Source of the DNA: Anniella stebbinsi
Lineage: Eukaryota > Chordata > Lepidosauria > Squamata > Anniellidae
NCBI GenBank assembly: GCA_029215795.1
Contig: JARDYH010000006.1
Coordinates: 24,753,501-24,817,500, forward strand
DNA length: 64,000 nt
Reading direction: 5' to 3'
Part shown: piece by piece, positions 50,109-62,227 of the stretch
How positions within the stretch are numbered: the first letter of the stretch is position 1
How the letters are laid out: every line of letters begins with the position of its first letter
Notes under the pieces: model-generated
Database searches by the model: none
The model's input: only the letters and a program-made list of their open reading frames with translations
Told to the model about the DNA's origin: nothing
Position numbers and translations under genes: made by a program

Positions 50109-50236
50109 CTGATCAGGGATCTACAAGAGCTGAGATGCTGCTAAGAACTGAGAGGATTTCAGAGATGTTGTCAACCCGCTCTGCAGTGACAGTGACTGTG
50201 GTGGAGAGATGTAGGGCTGTCCATTGTCCTTCACAA
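50109..50236 (-). pseudogene. antisense gamma-A protocadherin fragment (EC6 end)
   Basis: The reverse complement reads 'gtgaaggacaatggacagcc', then broken 'cagtcactgtcact' and 'gaaatcctctcagttcttag', corresponding to VKDNGQP...SVTVTVVLADNIPEILSDLSS of the intact gamma-A exons. About 125 bp are recognisable, with frameshifts. It is inverted relative to every other protocadherin piece in the window. Confidence 0.8.
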
Positions 50237-50239
50237 GGG

Positions 50240-51860
50240 GATTTTTGCATACATTTAATGGCTATAAAGTAAGTGGAGGAGAAATATGTGCACCTGCAGT
50301 AATAGAGAAGTTAATGAAGTCGTACAAATTTCCCCTCCATTGACTTTCCTGCCCACTATAGTTGTCCAAGATATTGCGCAAATATTCTCAAGAGATTTTT
50401 TTTAAACCTTTGTGGATGTGGTAGAGCAGGCCAGAGCAAATAGGGCACCAACACCAATGGTACTTGTACCAGCCTCACCCCCCACTCCCCGTGCAACCCA
50501 ATTCACTCAAATCCCTTTCATACACTTTCTCAGATTTATTTATTTATTTGCAACTGTCAGGGAGCTGCAGTACCTATAGTAGTAGTGCTCTGAGAAGTGC
50601 CACAAAAAGGGGGGGGAGTTAAGATCTCCCCTTGCCAGGGTAGCTGTGGACTTAGTGATGTGTTGAAATGGAGCAGGGGACACTGAGTAGTGTAAATCCA
50701 ATACTTAAAAGCAACAGGATCACATTGTCAAGGGAGAGATATTGTGTCCCCCTTCCCTGTTTTGGTGCACCTACTTTTGCCACTTTCTCTTCATTTTCAG
50801 TGCTTTTCACTTCACATGTCAGCAGTTGGTCCCTGTCAACTGTGCACAAATTAGCCTATATGCACTCTTGCCTTGTCAGTTCCCTTGTATGTTGCCTATG
50901 CTCCTCCTCAAGACTCAGCAGCTGAAACATACAAGGAAATTGACCAGGCAAGACTACAACTATAACAGCACACTTGTACACTTTTGAAAGTCTGACAAAT
51001 AATAACAACAACAATAAAAATTATGAACACAGTTGTACAATTTTCTGGGACCAAGGGAAAAAAGGCTGGCGAACCAGTGATGATCACTCCAAAGTGCCAC
51101 TTGGGCACCGATAGTGAGGGCCTACCACTGGTGGCAGCAAGGGTGAGGTCATGAAAAGCAGCGGGTTTCTTTGCTGCTTTTGCCAAGTGGCTCTGTAGCC
51201 AAACCCCACAACCTATGATGCCATTTTTAAATGGGTCCACGTAAGGGACAGGGGGCTTGTATGGCTCAACTCCCGCCAAGCAGTTGTCCCCGCTCATGCC
51301 CCCCTCACCACACTAGGCCCCTGCTCCTTGCCTGGGTCCAGGTAAGGAGCTGTGGACTCTCATGCCAGGGGAGGCATCCAGCTGGCGAGTTGGATGTCCG
51401 AATAATTCGGACATCCGAATCTCACTCCAGATCCAGAGCCGGTCAGACCGAGGCAGATCGGGACCAAATCGGCATCAGAAGCAGGGTGTGTGTGTGTGTG
51501 TGTGTGTGTATGTGTCTGTGCACAGACCTAGTACTATACATATCTCCATAAATACTTTCACAATGGTCAGTGTACAACAGACAAATTTTAAGCTTATGCA
51601 TAATCACAAGGTTTGATGCTCACTAACAATCTAAGAATTGACCATAAATTCTGTGACCCTAGCTTATAAAGGATTGAAAATAAAAAAAAAATAGTCTATT
51701 ATACAACTGCTCCTTAATAAGTTGTAAGTAAATTCCACTAAGGGATTCCCTTGAGTACAGCCATTCAGAAGCTTCAGCCCTGTTCTCAGTTTAAAGTTAA
51801 ATTGTTTTGCCCCTGTTGCATTTATAACCTCATCTTTAGTGTACTTATGACACATTCATC
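50240..51860. other. intergenic, nothing coding
   Basis: A (GT)n run at 51486-51509 and a short perfect palindrome 'ggatgtccgaataattcgga' region at about 51391-51416. No gene recognised. Confidence 0.45.
51486..51509. repeat. (GT)n microsatellite
   Basis: Twelve GT units. Confidence 0.95.
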
Positions 51861-51869
51861 TACATTATC

Positions 51870-53250
51870 TCCTGACTGATTATATTTAGAAGCCAAAAAA
51901 AGTGTAACCATCAGGTCTAATTTAGGCGTTAAAATCCCTTGCCATGACGATGAATGCTGAGGGATACTTAATTCATAGTTGCATAGTGTATTGTTCTTAG
52001 ATGTGCCAAAAATCTTCTTTTATGATTTTTATCGTTCGGTGGGGGGAACGGTTTTGTACACATCTAGTAAATTCAAATTTAATTATTTAAAATTCAAACG
52101 GCAGATGCCGCTGAGCCACATTAGTGGGGGATATATTACTTTGACATTTAAAGTAGAAGAAATAACACAGGCAAGTCCTGCACTAAGTCTCCTTTTCTTT
52201 CCTAATACAACACCTTTTGAGAAAATGCTTTGATAATCATGTAATTCAATATTATCTTTTGCCCACAATTCTGGAAATAGTAAGGTATCATATTGTTTAA
52301 TATATTTAATATATTTCAGAAAATCATTGTCAATATTTCAGTAATATTCCAAGAGGAGATTTTGAACACAGACTCTTTCTGAGTTATTAATTGTCAATTC
52401 ATAAGTTCAAGTGCATCTAGTTTCCCTGTCATGCCAACATAGTTACAGCCATTCCCTTTCACTGCAAAGTCTGATGAATATAATCCGTTCATTTTCCCTG
52501 GGGAGCTTGGGTGTTCCTATCGGAAATAGTTCCATCATACGACTTTGTCACCATTCCCAAGGAAACATCAGTGTTGGAGTAGTTGAAGTATAAATAAATT
52601 CTTTCAGAGGTGAGTTAGGACTAATCTCAATTAATTCTGAATCACTCTTTTTACATTGTTTTTGGTAGAGAAGGCCCTGCATTGGTCTTGATCTTTCCCA
52701 AGAAGTCAATTAAATCAGGCTCCTCTATCATCTTATATTCCAGCGCTCCCTGAAGATTTCCCAATCTTGTTACAATAGCCTGTTGTTCAGCATGGGGGGG
52801 GGGGGGGTGGAATGTAAAAGTATCAAATAATTTCCATTTTTGGGTTCAATATTACTTCCTAATTTCCCTTCTAATATCTGCCATTAATTTCCTTTTTATT
52901 TGTCACCAGTCCTGGACCTAGAGGTTTCCAGACTGCCTTATTAGTTATACTCATTTGCTTTCCACAGAGTCCTTTTAGATCTGGCATAACTTTAGAAATA
53001 GCAAAATTGGACAGCAAATCACTATGATGTGCAGGGGGGGGATTAATTTTTTACACACACCTCCTTGAAAAACTAATAGCTAACAATAAAAAGGCAACAA
53101 TTGGAATAGTTGGTTGTAAAGATAATCAGCAAACTCAAACTTATCCACAACCTCAGTCATCCATAGTGTTCCATGATGGATTATTTCCAATTCAGGTTTC
53201 TAGTTGCTCACAAACTGACAAAGGAGGGGGTTCTTATACTCCTCTTGTGT
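51870..53250 (-). mobile_element. LINE relic, endonuclease-like, antisense
   Basis: The reverse strand at 52268-52083 encodes ELHDYQSIFSKG and KKRRLSAGLACVISSTLN. This resembles the 'GY..F......GRPSGGLA.LI' block of LINE apurinic endonucleases. Surrounding antisense sequence is frame-broken. Ends and family are uncertain; a poly-G run lies at 52795-52807. Confidence 0.45.
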
Positions 53251-53264
53251 GATTAGGGAAAAAC

Positions 53265-53810
53265 CAAATAAGGTGTGCTGATATGATGCTGGAAAGACCC
53301 CTGGCCAGGGAAGTGCAATCAACTTATTATCTAGTCCTTACAGCTACTGATACCCATCAGGTCTGACACAGTGCAAATCCAAGTCATTATTCTTGATACT
53401 AATAGCAATGCACCAGTTTTTAGTCAACCAAATCTATGAATGAGTATCAAGGGTCCACAGTCTATACAGTAAAAGCCATTGATCTGGGTGAAGGAATCAA
53501 TGGAGAACTATAATGTCATTTTCAAAAAATATCACCAAGGAGAATTCCCAAATGTTTCTGTTAAGTTCTACAACAGGAGAAATTATCCTTTTGGGCAGCC
53601 TTGACTTTGAAGCATCGTCATTATATGAATTTGAGGTGCAAGCTATGGATGGGGGAGGACTGAGTGACAGATCGAAAGCTGTGGGCTCCGTTACAGACTT
53701 GAATGACAATGCACCTGAATTAGCAATGACTTTTGTAATCGACTCTGACCCTGAGAACTTGCCAATTGGAACTGTTGTTGCCATTTTAAATGTACAAGAC
53801 AGAGGCCAGG
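53265..53810 (+). pseudogene. protocadherin gamma-A relic, pseudogene 3 (EC2-EC4)
   Basis: Fragment covering the end of EC2 ('cttacagctactgata', about 53337), EC3 with 'aatgcaccagtttttagtca' (about 53408) and a better EC3/EC4 stretch. The latter includes FEVQAMDGGGLSDRSK and VTDLNDNAPELAMTFVIDS (about 53627-53740), very like the intact exon at 46382. It ends abruptly at VVAILNVQDRG (about 53808), where unrelated sequence with 'caggttcacacgatcag' begins. No EC1, EC5, membrane span or CSE is found. Confidence 0.88.
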
Positions 53811-54690
53811 TTCACACGATCAGCAGAAACAATGCAGTTGTTTCCCTGGTGAATTACCTAGAGTATAAGGCTGAAAGGGATTCTCGTATCTCTGTTAAGC
53901 CCTCCCCACTACTTGTTATCTTCTATTCCTTCTCATTTCTTTATGTTCTCAAAAAGAAAGAAAGAAAACTTTGTGTTGGATCCAGACTTATCCCTCCACA
54001 AAAAGAGATGCAGAGGAAGCTTCCTTCAGTTTCCGCTGATTCCCTTCACCCCCATTGTCACCCTGATGCTGTTCCAGAGGGTCCCCTGATAGTTCAGTGC
54101 AGCCTTTCAGGGGCTGCAGGGGGAAGGGGAAATTGATGGAAATCGCTAACTCCTTTTCCTACAATATGAACAGAACTCCACTGAGCGCAAGTCAGGATGT
54201 CTCTTCCATGGTGGTGGCAGACATTTGTGTGGATGTTTTTTAGTGTTCTCAAACAATCATTGAGTGAGTTTTGAGGGCAGGGTATTTTTCAGGAAAGCTG
54301 TAAAATGAAGTAGAAGAAAGGATAAATTTTAGAGTGAGCCAAACAGAGTTCACCTATCAGTAGTCTAATTATGGAAATCTTTTGTACTTTCAAAGTAAAA
54401 CACCTCCCACATTGTCCTCCCATACACTTTTGAAGATATAGAGGATAAATATTCTTCAGCTGCAGCTTCTGCCCTCAAAATTTAACAACATAAATTCTCT
54501 ATTGACAGTGAATTATTGAGTCACCATATTAAGTGCTCACACAGTGTCTAACGTTACACAAATTTATAAGAACCCATTCATGGAGTCTCGTCCCCCCCCC
54601 ACACACACACACACCTACCTTTCTTTTTAAAAAAGTTTTAAAAGAAAAAAAGGCTGTGAAAGCATCATTCCTTCGGTGGCTGGACTGCAA
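53811..54690. other. unassigned sequence truncating pseudogene 3
   Basis: Starts with 'ggttcacacgatcagcagaa', reminiscent of a transposon terminus. No protocadherin sequence resumes after it. No gene recognised. Confidence 0.4.
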
Positions 54691-54696
54691 GTCATA

Positions 54697-54890
54697 GGTC
54701 AGTGGAGAGACCATGTGATTTGCAGACAGAAGGTCCCAGGTTCAATCCCTGTCACCTCCAGGCAAAGGGACAGGGAGCAGGTCATGGGAAAGGCCTCTGC
54801 TGGAGAGTGGCTGCTAGCCAGGGCAATACTGGGTTAGATGGACAATTAGTCACCAAAGGTATCAGGCAGCACCCTCTATTCCTATCCATT
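54697..54890 (+). repeat. tRNA-derived SINE
   Basis: 'ggtcagtggagagaccatgtg' (A-box region) and 'aggtcccaggttcaatccct' (B box GGTTCAATCC) form a pol III promoter. The body ends 'ggttagatggacaattagtc' and 'aggcagcacc'. Best-preserved copy of the family in the window. Confidence 0.8.
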
Positions 54891-54894
54891 TGTA

Positions 54895-55210
54895 TATTTT
54901 CTTTAAATGCATTGCTTGAACACAATGATGACTGTGTTGGTAAACTCACACTAATCAAAAGCTATGGCTGTGCATTAAAAAAACCACACCTACATGTAAA
55001 AAAATCCTTTCTCCCCTTCTAAATCAGGTTCCACCAGTCTGTATATTGAAAAGAATGATTTTTAATAGTATGAATAAATTAAGTGTATAACATCTACTCA
55101 GCAAAAATCACTGAAATGAAGCTGGATAACCATGGAAGAACGTTATTTCTTAAAAAATAAATCTATGATCTTCAAAGTCAAATACAGTATAGACATATAA
55201 GAAAAATGAT
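54895..55210. other. intergenic, nothing recognised
   Basis: AT-rich spacer. The duplicated gamma-B block begins at about 55212. Confidence 0.4.
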
Positions 55211-55227
55211 CAACAGTTCTGCATGTG

Positions 55228-55250
55228 GACTCAGAGTGTCGCTGTTGGAC
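55228..55250 (+). promoter_or_regulatory. protocadherin CSE of gamma-B exon 2
   Basis: Identical to the element at 42521-42543, with the CGCT core, about 245 bp before the ATG. Confidence 0.85.
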
Positions 55251-55492
55251 AACAAGGGAGCAGCCATAGATTAGCACTTGAGGCTCCTGCAGAAATCTCC
55301 CTCTATTACATTTCTGCAGAGCGGTAAGGAGATGCGGCAGAAAGTTTAATTTTGAAAAGCTGGTCCACAAAGGAAAGCTCTAAATTTCCAAAGGATCAGC
55401 TAATAAGAACTAAATATTTCTACCATCTTACTGGGAGCTTTGAAAATCTAATTGGAAGTGGGGGAAAGAAAAGAGGAAAGGCACTGACAAGG

Positions 55493-57913
55493 ATGGAAGA
55501 AAGGCACACAGAGAGAACAAGAGAAAGCATCACAAGGCAAGTACTGTTTCTATTCATATTCTGGTCTCCGTTCTGCTGGGTGGTGTCTGAGCAGGTCAGC
55601 TATACAGTTCCGGAGGAAACAGAAAAGGACTCCTTTGTGGGGAACCTTGCTAAAGATTTGGGATTGGATGTCAGAGAGCTGTCAAAACGCAAGCTTGGTA
55701 TCTCTTCAGAAAAGCAATACTTTGCTCTGAATGAACAAAATGGCAACCTGTATGTGAAGGACAGGATAGACCGGGAAGAGATTTGTGGGAAATCATCCAC
55801 GTGTGTCATAAAATTAGAAGTTGTAGCACATGATCCTTTGAATATTTTCCACATACTGATTTTTATCCAAGACATTAATGATAATGCCCCACATTTCCGG
55901 AGAGAAAATATTGAGCTTAAAATATGTGAGTCTAATTTGCCAGGAGCTCGATTTTCTCTTGGAAACGCTGAAGATGAGGACGTTGGAATCAACTCCCTCC
56001 AGAATTATCATTTGAGCCCAACTCCATATTTCAAGCTGGAAATTCAAGAGAGCAAAGATGGCAGCAAATATGCAGAATTATTATTGCAAGATCAACTGGA
56101 CAGGGAAAAGAAACATGCACACCACATGGTCCTTACAGCTATGGATGGGGGAGATCCAGTAAAAACTGGGACTGTCAACATACGAATTATCATTACTGAT
56201 ACTAATGATAATTCACCTGTTTTCTCCCAGGCAATCTACAAGGTAAGCCTAAGGGAGAATGCATCCAGAGGAACTTCTGTGTTTCAAGTTAAAGCTTCTG
56301 ACAACGACGAAGGGTCAAATGCTGAAATAATTTATGCTTTCAGTAACATCCCAGAAACCGCCGAGCAGAAATTTCATCTCGACCCCAGAGATGGAACAAT
56401 AACACTTATGGAGACTCTCGATTTTGAGGACAGAAGAAGCTATGTGATGATAATACAGGCAAGTGATGGAGGTGGATTGGTGGCACATTGCAACGTGGAG
56501 ATTGAGGTTCTTGATGAGAACGACAATGCTCCGGATGTGATCCTTACCTCCGTGTCCAGTCCAGTCCCTGAAGGTGCTGCACCTGGAGGGGTGATTGCTC
56601 TCATTAAAGTTCATGATAAAGACTCTGGAGAGAATGGGGAAGTCACTTGTCATCTAAGAGAACTTGTACCATTCCAGATTGTCTCCTCTTCAGATAACTA
56701 CTTCAAGCTGCTCGTGGAAGGTCCGCTTGACAGGGAAAGGACCCCGGAGTATAATATTACAATCACAGCCACAGACAAAGGTACACCTCCTCTCTCCACA
56801 CACAAAACCATCTCAATACGGGTCTCAGATATCAATGATAATCCTCCCACCTTTGACACATCTTCCTATACTGCCTACGTTCCAGAGAACAACCCATCTG
56901 GAGCTTCCATTTTCCACGTCAAGGCCTCTGACCCAGATCAGGAACGCAATGCCCGAATCACTTACTCCATTCTCAAGAGCAACATTGAGGACCTGCCTCT
57001 GTCCTCCTATATCTCCATTAACTCTGAGACTGGAAGCCTCTATGCTCAGCGCTCTTTTGACTACGAACAATTCAAGGAGTTTCAGATCCATGTGAAGGCC
57101 CAAGATGCAGGCTCCCCACCTCTCAATAGCAGTGCCACGGTGAGGGTGTGTGTTCTGGACAGGAATGATAATGCTCCCCAGATCCTGTACCCATCTCAAG
57201 CAACAGAGGGTTCATCTTTCTTTGAGATGGTGCCTCGGTCAGCTGAGCCAGGCTACCTAGTGACGAAGGTGGTGGCGGTGGATGCTGACTCTGGGCACAA
57301 TGCTTGGCTCTCTTTCCACCTCCTGCAGGCCACCGAGCCCTCACTCTTCACTATCGGCTCCCACACAGGAGAGGTCCAAACAGCCCGAGAGTTACTTGAG
57401 AGAGATGCTGTGAAGCAGAGGCTGGTCGTCATGGTGAAGGATAACGGACATCCTCCCCTCTCAGCCACCGTGACTCTGAACTTAGTGTTTGCAGAGAACT
57501 TTCAGGAGGCACTCCCAGAAATGAATTCCCAACCTGATGACACAGCGTATCAGCCCGATGTACAGTTCTATTTGGTATTGGCATTGGCTCTGGTGTCCTT
57601 TCTGTTCCTGGTGACGGTGATATTGACCATCATGATGAAACTTCGAAGGTCAAAGAATCCCACTTTCCTTCAATGCTTCATTCCTGATCCTCGTTCAAAG
57701 ACTGGTGCCATATTCCCACCACATTATGAGGATGGGACTTTGCCGTATTCCTACCAGGTCTGTCTGTCCTCTGAATCCAGGAGAAATGAGTTGACTTTCC
57801 TGCAACCCAGTGTCCAGGTAGCAGAGAATATCCTTTGCAGTGGCAAATCAGACAGATCTTTGATGTTCAATGAAAGTGGGCATTTGTATTCTGAACAGGG
57901 GACTGAAGGCACG
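55493..57913 (+). CDS. PCDHGB: protocadherin gamma-B variable exon (intact B2)
   Basis: 807 residues to the donor ACG|GTGAGT at 57913/57914, exactly as long as the gamma-B exon at 42786. The frame is open from 55352, but the ATG at 55493 matches the start of its duplicate and directly precedes the signal peptide. EC1 has [12 protein letters not shown] and CGKSSTC and ends at DINDNAPHF (127). Linkers [27 protein letters not shown] and DRNDNAPQI follow. Membrane span about 692-717. The tail carries the gamma-B motif [16 protein letters not shown]. Differences from its duplicate cluster between the end of EC1 and EC3; EC4-EC6 and tail are nearly identical. Same expected role as a homophilic surface receptor. 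Confidence 0.95.
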
Positions 57914-60880
57914 GTGAGTTTCATTTCCTTCTCTATATGCAGTCATTGTAATGCAATCACTCGTCTGGTCGTTTCAGTAAAAATTGCAAGTATTAACCCA
58001 GATAATCGTTTGCCTTTATCTCATGCCACATGGCCATTGAGGTGGGAAATGTCCTTTGCAATGGCAAATCAGATATTTCTTTGATGTTCAGTGGAGGTAG
58101 CATTTTAGATCCTGAAAAAGTCAATGACAGCATGGTTATTTCTTTTTATTGACTATGCAAGTTCAGATGGCATAGTTTATTTGATTGAATTTAATTGTTG
58201 CTCTTGTGGCCTACACAATATTATACTTCAAGCAACCATGACTGAGTGTCCCATCATTGGACACATCTTTGCTTTCACGTAATTCAAGTCAACCAGGGGG
58301 AAATCAATCTATCTATTAATCTACCTATCATCTATCGATCTATCGATCTATCGATCTATCGATCTATCGATCTATCGAGTACTTTTACTCCATCTTACCC
58401 CTTCAAAAATACAGGCACTCTGTTTAGAGTTCTTATTCATTCAGGAGAATGAACAATGAGAGGTCATCAAACACAAGAATGATCATTCCTATATGTCTTT
58501 AGAAATGCTTTAGTGTATTTTTAGTCTATGCTCTATATACGACACATACTGTTGCATCAATTCACTTCCAACAATAATAATTACATTTTCTACTTAACTA
58601 TAGAAACCTGTAAGATGTTACCTTATTGAAAAAATTTTGTTGAGAATTCTGGAAGCAAGTTTTTGCAACACAGAAAAATCTGAATGAGGCTGAAAGTTTA
58701 GAACATAGGTTCTGAAAAGTTATTCTGCTTTGCCAGGCTGATGCTCATCCAGCAGTGTCTGCAGATTTTACTCAAGCGACCCAAAGATCCCCCAAGGACA
58801 AGGCACATGTTATGATTTAATGTACCACATGATTTAATCTTGGTTTTTGCCAGTTGATAAATTGAGAGTGAGAAACATTGTGATTAAACCAAAACAGGGA
58901 AGCTAATAAAAACAATGAAGACATTTCCAAGCCATTTCAGACTGAAGTTCTAGAAATGTAAATAAAAAGCAACAGAGAAATTGCAGGCAAACTACATACA
59001 TAACAGTTTGAAACTATTTTTGAAATAGGAAAAATTGTCAATTCACCAACATTCTGTCAAACTTGAGGAAGATTGTGTTTTACATCTTTTCTGTGTTAGT
59101 TTCATTTTAGATTCATTTGTACAATTGTAAACTGATTCTGCTGTGCAAGACAGAATTTTAAAGCCAACAATCATTTAAATTCAGCCTGAGTCTAACCAAT
59201 TCGATGCTATGAATTTACACATATCTTGTCCACTTTTGAAGTTTTCATTTACGTATTTATCATATGTAACTATAAAGTTGCTCTTTGGTTCTCATCCATG
59301 ATGTTTGTCAACTGATTGCTTGGTTGCTTGTATTCCCTCCTGGATATGGGGATATGGGGAGGGAAGCCACACTTGGGCCTAATTGATCTTAGAGCTTGGG
59401 ACTGAGGATGCCAATAGGAACATCCTCGGCTCCAAAAGGGGGCCAGCAGAGAAGAACAAGGGATCAGCATTTGGGCTGAAGGAAATGTTCTGTCATGGAT
59501 GGGGTTGCCTGAAGGAGGCAGACAGCTGAAGGTGGATGCTCCTAGCTTTCACCTTAGAGGAAATGCCTCCTGATTTGGGCAGGGAGGTGGGGTCAGTTTA
59601 GACACTGCACTTCTATTGTTTCAATACAGTTGAAGCCCTTTCTTTAAATCTGCATTTAGTGTTTTACATCTTTTCTTGTTGGTTCGGGAAAATCCTTAGT
59701 GTCTTGAAAATGCTAATGAATATCAAGTGTAAGGGAGAGGACAAGACATCCACTTTTTTGAAAATAAATAAAACACTTTGGTTCGAAGCTGATACACTTA
59801 GGGACCTGGGGTAACAATGGGAATTGAAGGAAGATTTGCAGAGAAATCTGGGGGTATGGAGTAAAGGGAACAGATGCAAATTGGAGAAAGGGTATATTCC
59901 AGAGGAATCCTATATGAGTCTGCCTGAACACTGAGGTCCACTTTTGAGGCCCTTCTCCAGGTCTCCCCATCTACAGAGATTAGGTGGGTGGTGACAAAGG
60001 TAGTGACACCTCACCTTGGGAATAGCCTCCCAGGAGCTCTTCTACACAAGGCTGTTAATTTGCTATATCTGCTTTCAGTTTCATCACAGAATTGAGATCT
60101 GGGAACTTCATGAAGAGCATGTCCTTTCCTGCTTTTCCACCACATAATCTCTAGGTGGTACTGTAGTATAGCGAAAATATGCAAGTGAAAAAAGCATTTT
60201 CTTTCACTTTTACAAACAAATACTGCATTTTCCCTGCACTGAAAATCTTGCCGAAAGTGGTCTTTAGACACAGAAGCAAAACTGAGGATTATGACATTAT
60301 CTAAATAACCTGTAAACAACCATGAGTAGGGAATGATGAGTGCACAATAAATTCCTCGTATAGAAAAGCTCAAGATCTGTGAGATCCCTGCCTAAACTAT
60401 TAGATTTTAGGTGCCAAGTTAAGAATTTTTATCTTTATCAATCTTTTCATTGAACTGCTTACAGCTTTAATTGATCTAATGTAACTGACTATTTTATTAA
60501 ATTGGTCTACTTGTTTTTTATTGTTTTTATGGCATTGTTATATGTGTTTTAAAACAATATTAGTTAAAGATGCTTTGGAGACATCATGTTGAAGAGTTCT
60601 CTTGGGTTGTTTCTAGACAAGCTGGAAGTGATAATACTGGGGACATAATGAATCAGCTAAAGGGAAAAGGGCATTTTCGAAATAAGATTGCAGTCTCCTT
60701 GAAATATCAGATTCACAGCATGGTGATACTGCTCAACCTGGTCTTGCTCTTAGACGCCCAGGTGATGGACTTGGTCCAGGGTGTTTTTTACCAGCTATAT
60801 CTCTACTGGAAGATGGAGACTTAAGCACTTCTCATCCTCCAGCATTTCACAGATGGAGATAGTTGGTGTGGCTGACAGAG
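57914..60880. other. intron/intergenic after gamma-B exon 2
   Basis: The first ~120 bp match the sequence after the first gamma-B exon. Beyond about 58036 similarity ends. About 2.8 kb follow with one tetranucleotide-type microsatellite and no gene or CSE. Confidence 0.5.
58326..58378. repeat. (CTATCGAT)n microsatellite
   Basis: About six copies of an 8-bp unit combining GATC-like CTAT and CGAT steps, preceded by less regular CTAT repeats from about 58308. Confidence 0.9.
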
Positions 60881-60882
60881 TA

Positions 60883-60940
60883 TGATTTAATTAACCCTGT
60901 GATTGTCCCAGTTAACAGAATCACACGGTTAATTAAATCA
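60883..60940. repeat. short inverted repeat
   Basis: Left arm 'tgatttaattaaccctgtga' (60883) pairs with right arm ending 'ggttaattaaatca' (60940). Part of the motif recurs at about 60988-61008. Possibly a transposon terminus. Confidence 0.6.
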
Positions 60941-60944
60941 AAAT

Positions 60945-61385
60945 CGATCAGTTGATGGTGCCCGCATTCTCCACCAACTGAGAGTTAGATTTAATTAACT
61001 TAGTGATTCTGGTAACTGGGAGAATCAAAGGGCTACAAGTGAAGCCTTAAGTGGCTAGGGCTACAGGTGAAGTCTTTACATCTGTGAAACATTGAAGCAC
61101 ACCATTACAAGATGAGACTAGCCAAAATTCAGTCAGTGAATCCATGACACAGAACTCTTGAGCAGAAATAGCAGTTTAGGGATAAAAAAAATCTTTCTCG
61201 GTATATACAGAGTGCTTTTTCCTCATGACCTTGAAATTGCTCCCCATTCTCCACAAACCCCCAAATTAATTTGTGTCAACATCTCACCAGGAGTTTGTGT
61301 TCAAATACCAAGTTTGAGTTCTGGAATGTTGAAAGACAAGTACTCCTGAGTATCTGCAGAGTGCCCTGATTCCCCAGAGCAGATT
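60945..61385. other. intergenic, weak repeat traces
   Basis: 'cagtcagtgaatccatgaca' (about 61129) and 'gagtatctgcagagtgccc' (about 61347) echo sequences at 980 and 1875. Otherwise unassigned. Confidence 0.4.
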
Positions 61386-61399
61386 GGGGGGCACACAGA

Positions 61400-62227
61400 A
61401 AAAAACTTCAAAGTGATCTTGATAGACTGGAGAGCTGGTCTGAAAACCACAGAATGAAATTTAATAGGGATAAATGCCAAGTTCTACACCTCAGAAAAAG
61501 AAACCAAATGCACAGTTACAAGATGGGGAATACTTGACTCAGCAATACTACAAGCGAGAAAGATCTTGGAATTGTTGTAGAACACAAGCTGAATATGAGC
61601 CAACAGTGTGATGTGGCTGCAAAAAAACCCACACAAATGCTATTTTGGGCTACATTAATAGAAGTACAGCTTCCAAATTGCATGAGGTACTAGTTCCCCT
61701 CTATTCGACACTGGTTAGGCCCCATCTTGAGTATTGCATCCAGTTCTGGGCACCACACTTCAAGAAGGATGCAGACAATCTGGAGCGTGTTCAGAGGATA
61801 ATCAGGGGTCTGGAAACAAAGCCCTATAAGGAGAGATTGAAAGAACTAGACATGTTTAGCCTGGAGAAGAGAAGATTGAGGGGGACATGATAGCACTCTT
61901 AAAATACTTGAAAGGTTGTTACACAGAGGAGGGCCAGGATCTCTTCCCGATCAACCCAGAGTACAGAACATGGAATAATGGGCTCAAGTTACAGGAAGCC
62001 AGATTCCACCAGGACATCAGGAAAAACTTCCTGACTGTTAGAGCAATACAACAATGGAACCAATGACCTAGGCAGGTGGTGGGCTCTTCCACATTAGAGG
62101 CATTCAAGAGGCAGCTGGACAACCATCTGTCAGGTATGCTTTAAGGTAGATTCCTGCATTGAGCAGGGGGTTGGACTTGATGGCCTTATAGGCCCCTTCC
62201 AACTCTACTATTCTATGATTCTATGAT
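61400..62227 (+). mobile_element. CR1 LINE, 3' fragment
   Basis: Sense CR1 with the ORF2 C-terminal region ([59 protein letters not shown]) and, after frameshifts, LKLQEARFHQDIRKNF. It ends at 62227 in a clean octamer tail (ATTCTATGATTCTATGAT), the best CR1 3' terminus in the window. Confidence 0.92.

Noticed and set aside
55352..55492. Upstream in-frame extension of the second gamma-B exon
   Set aside because: The duplicate at 42786 lacks this extension in frame, and the shared ATG precedes the signal peptide, so it is 5' UTR.
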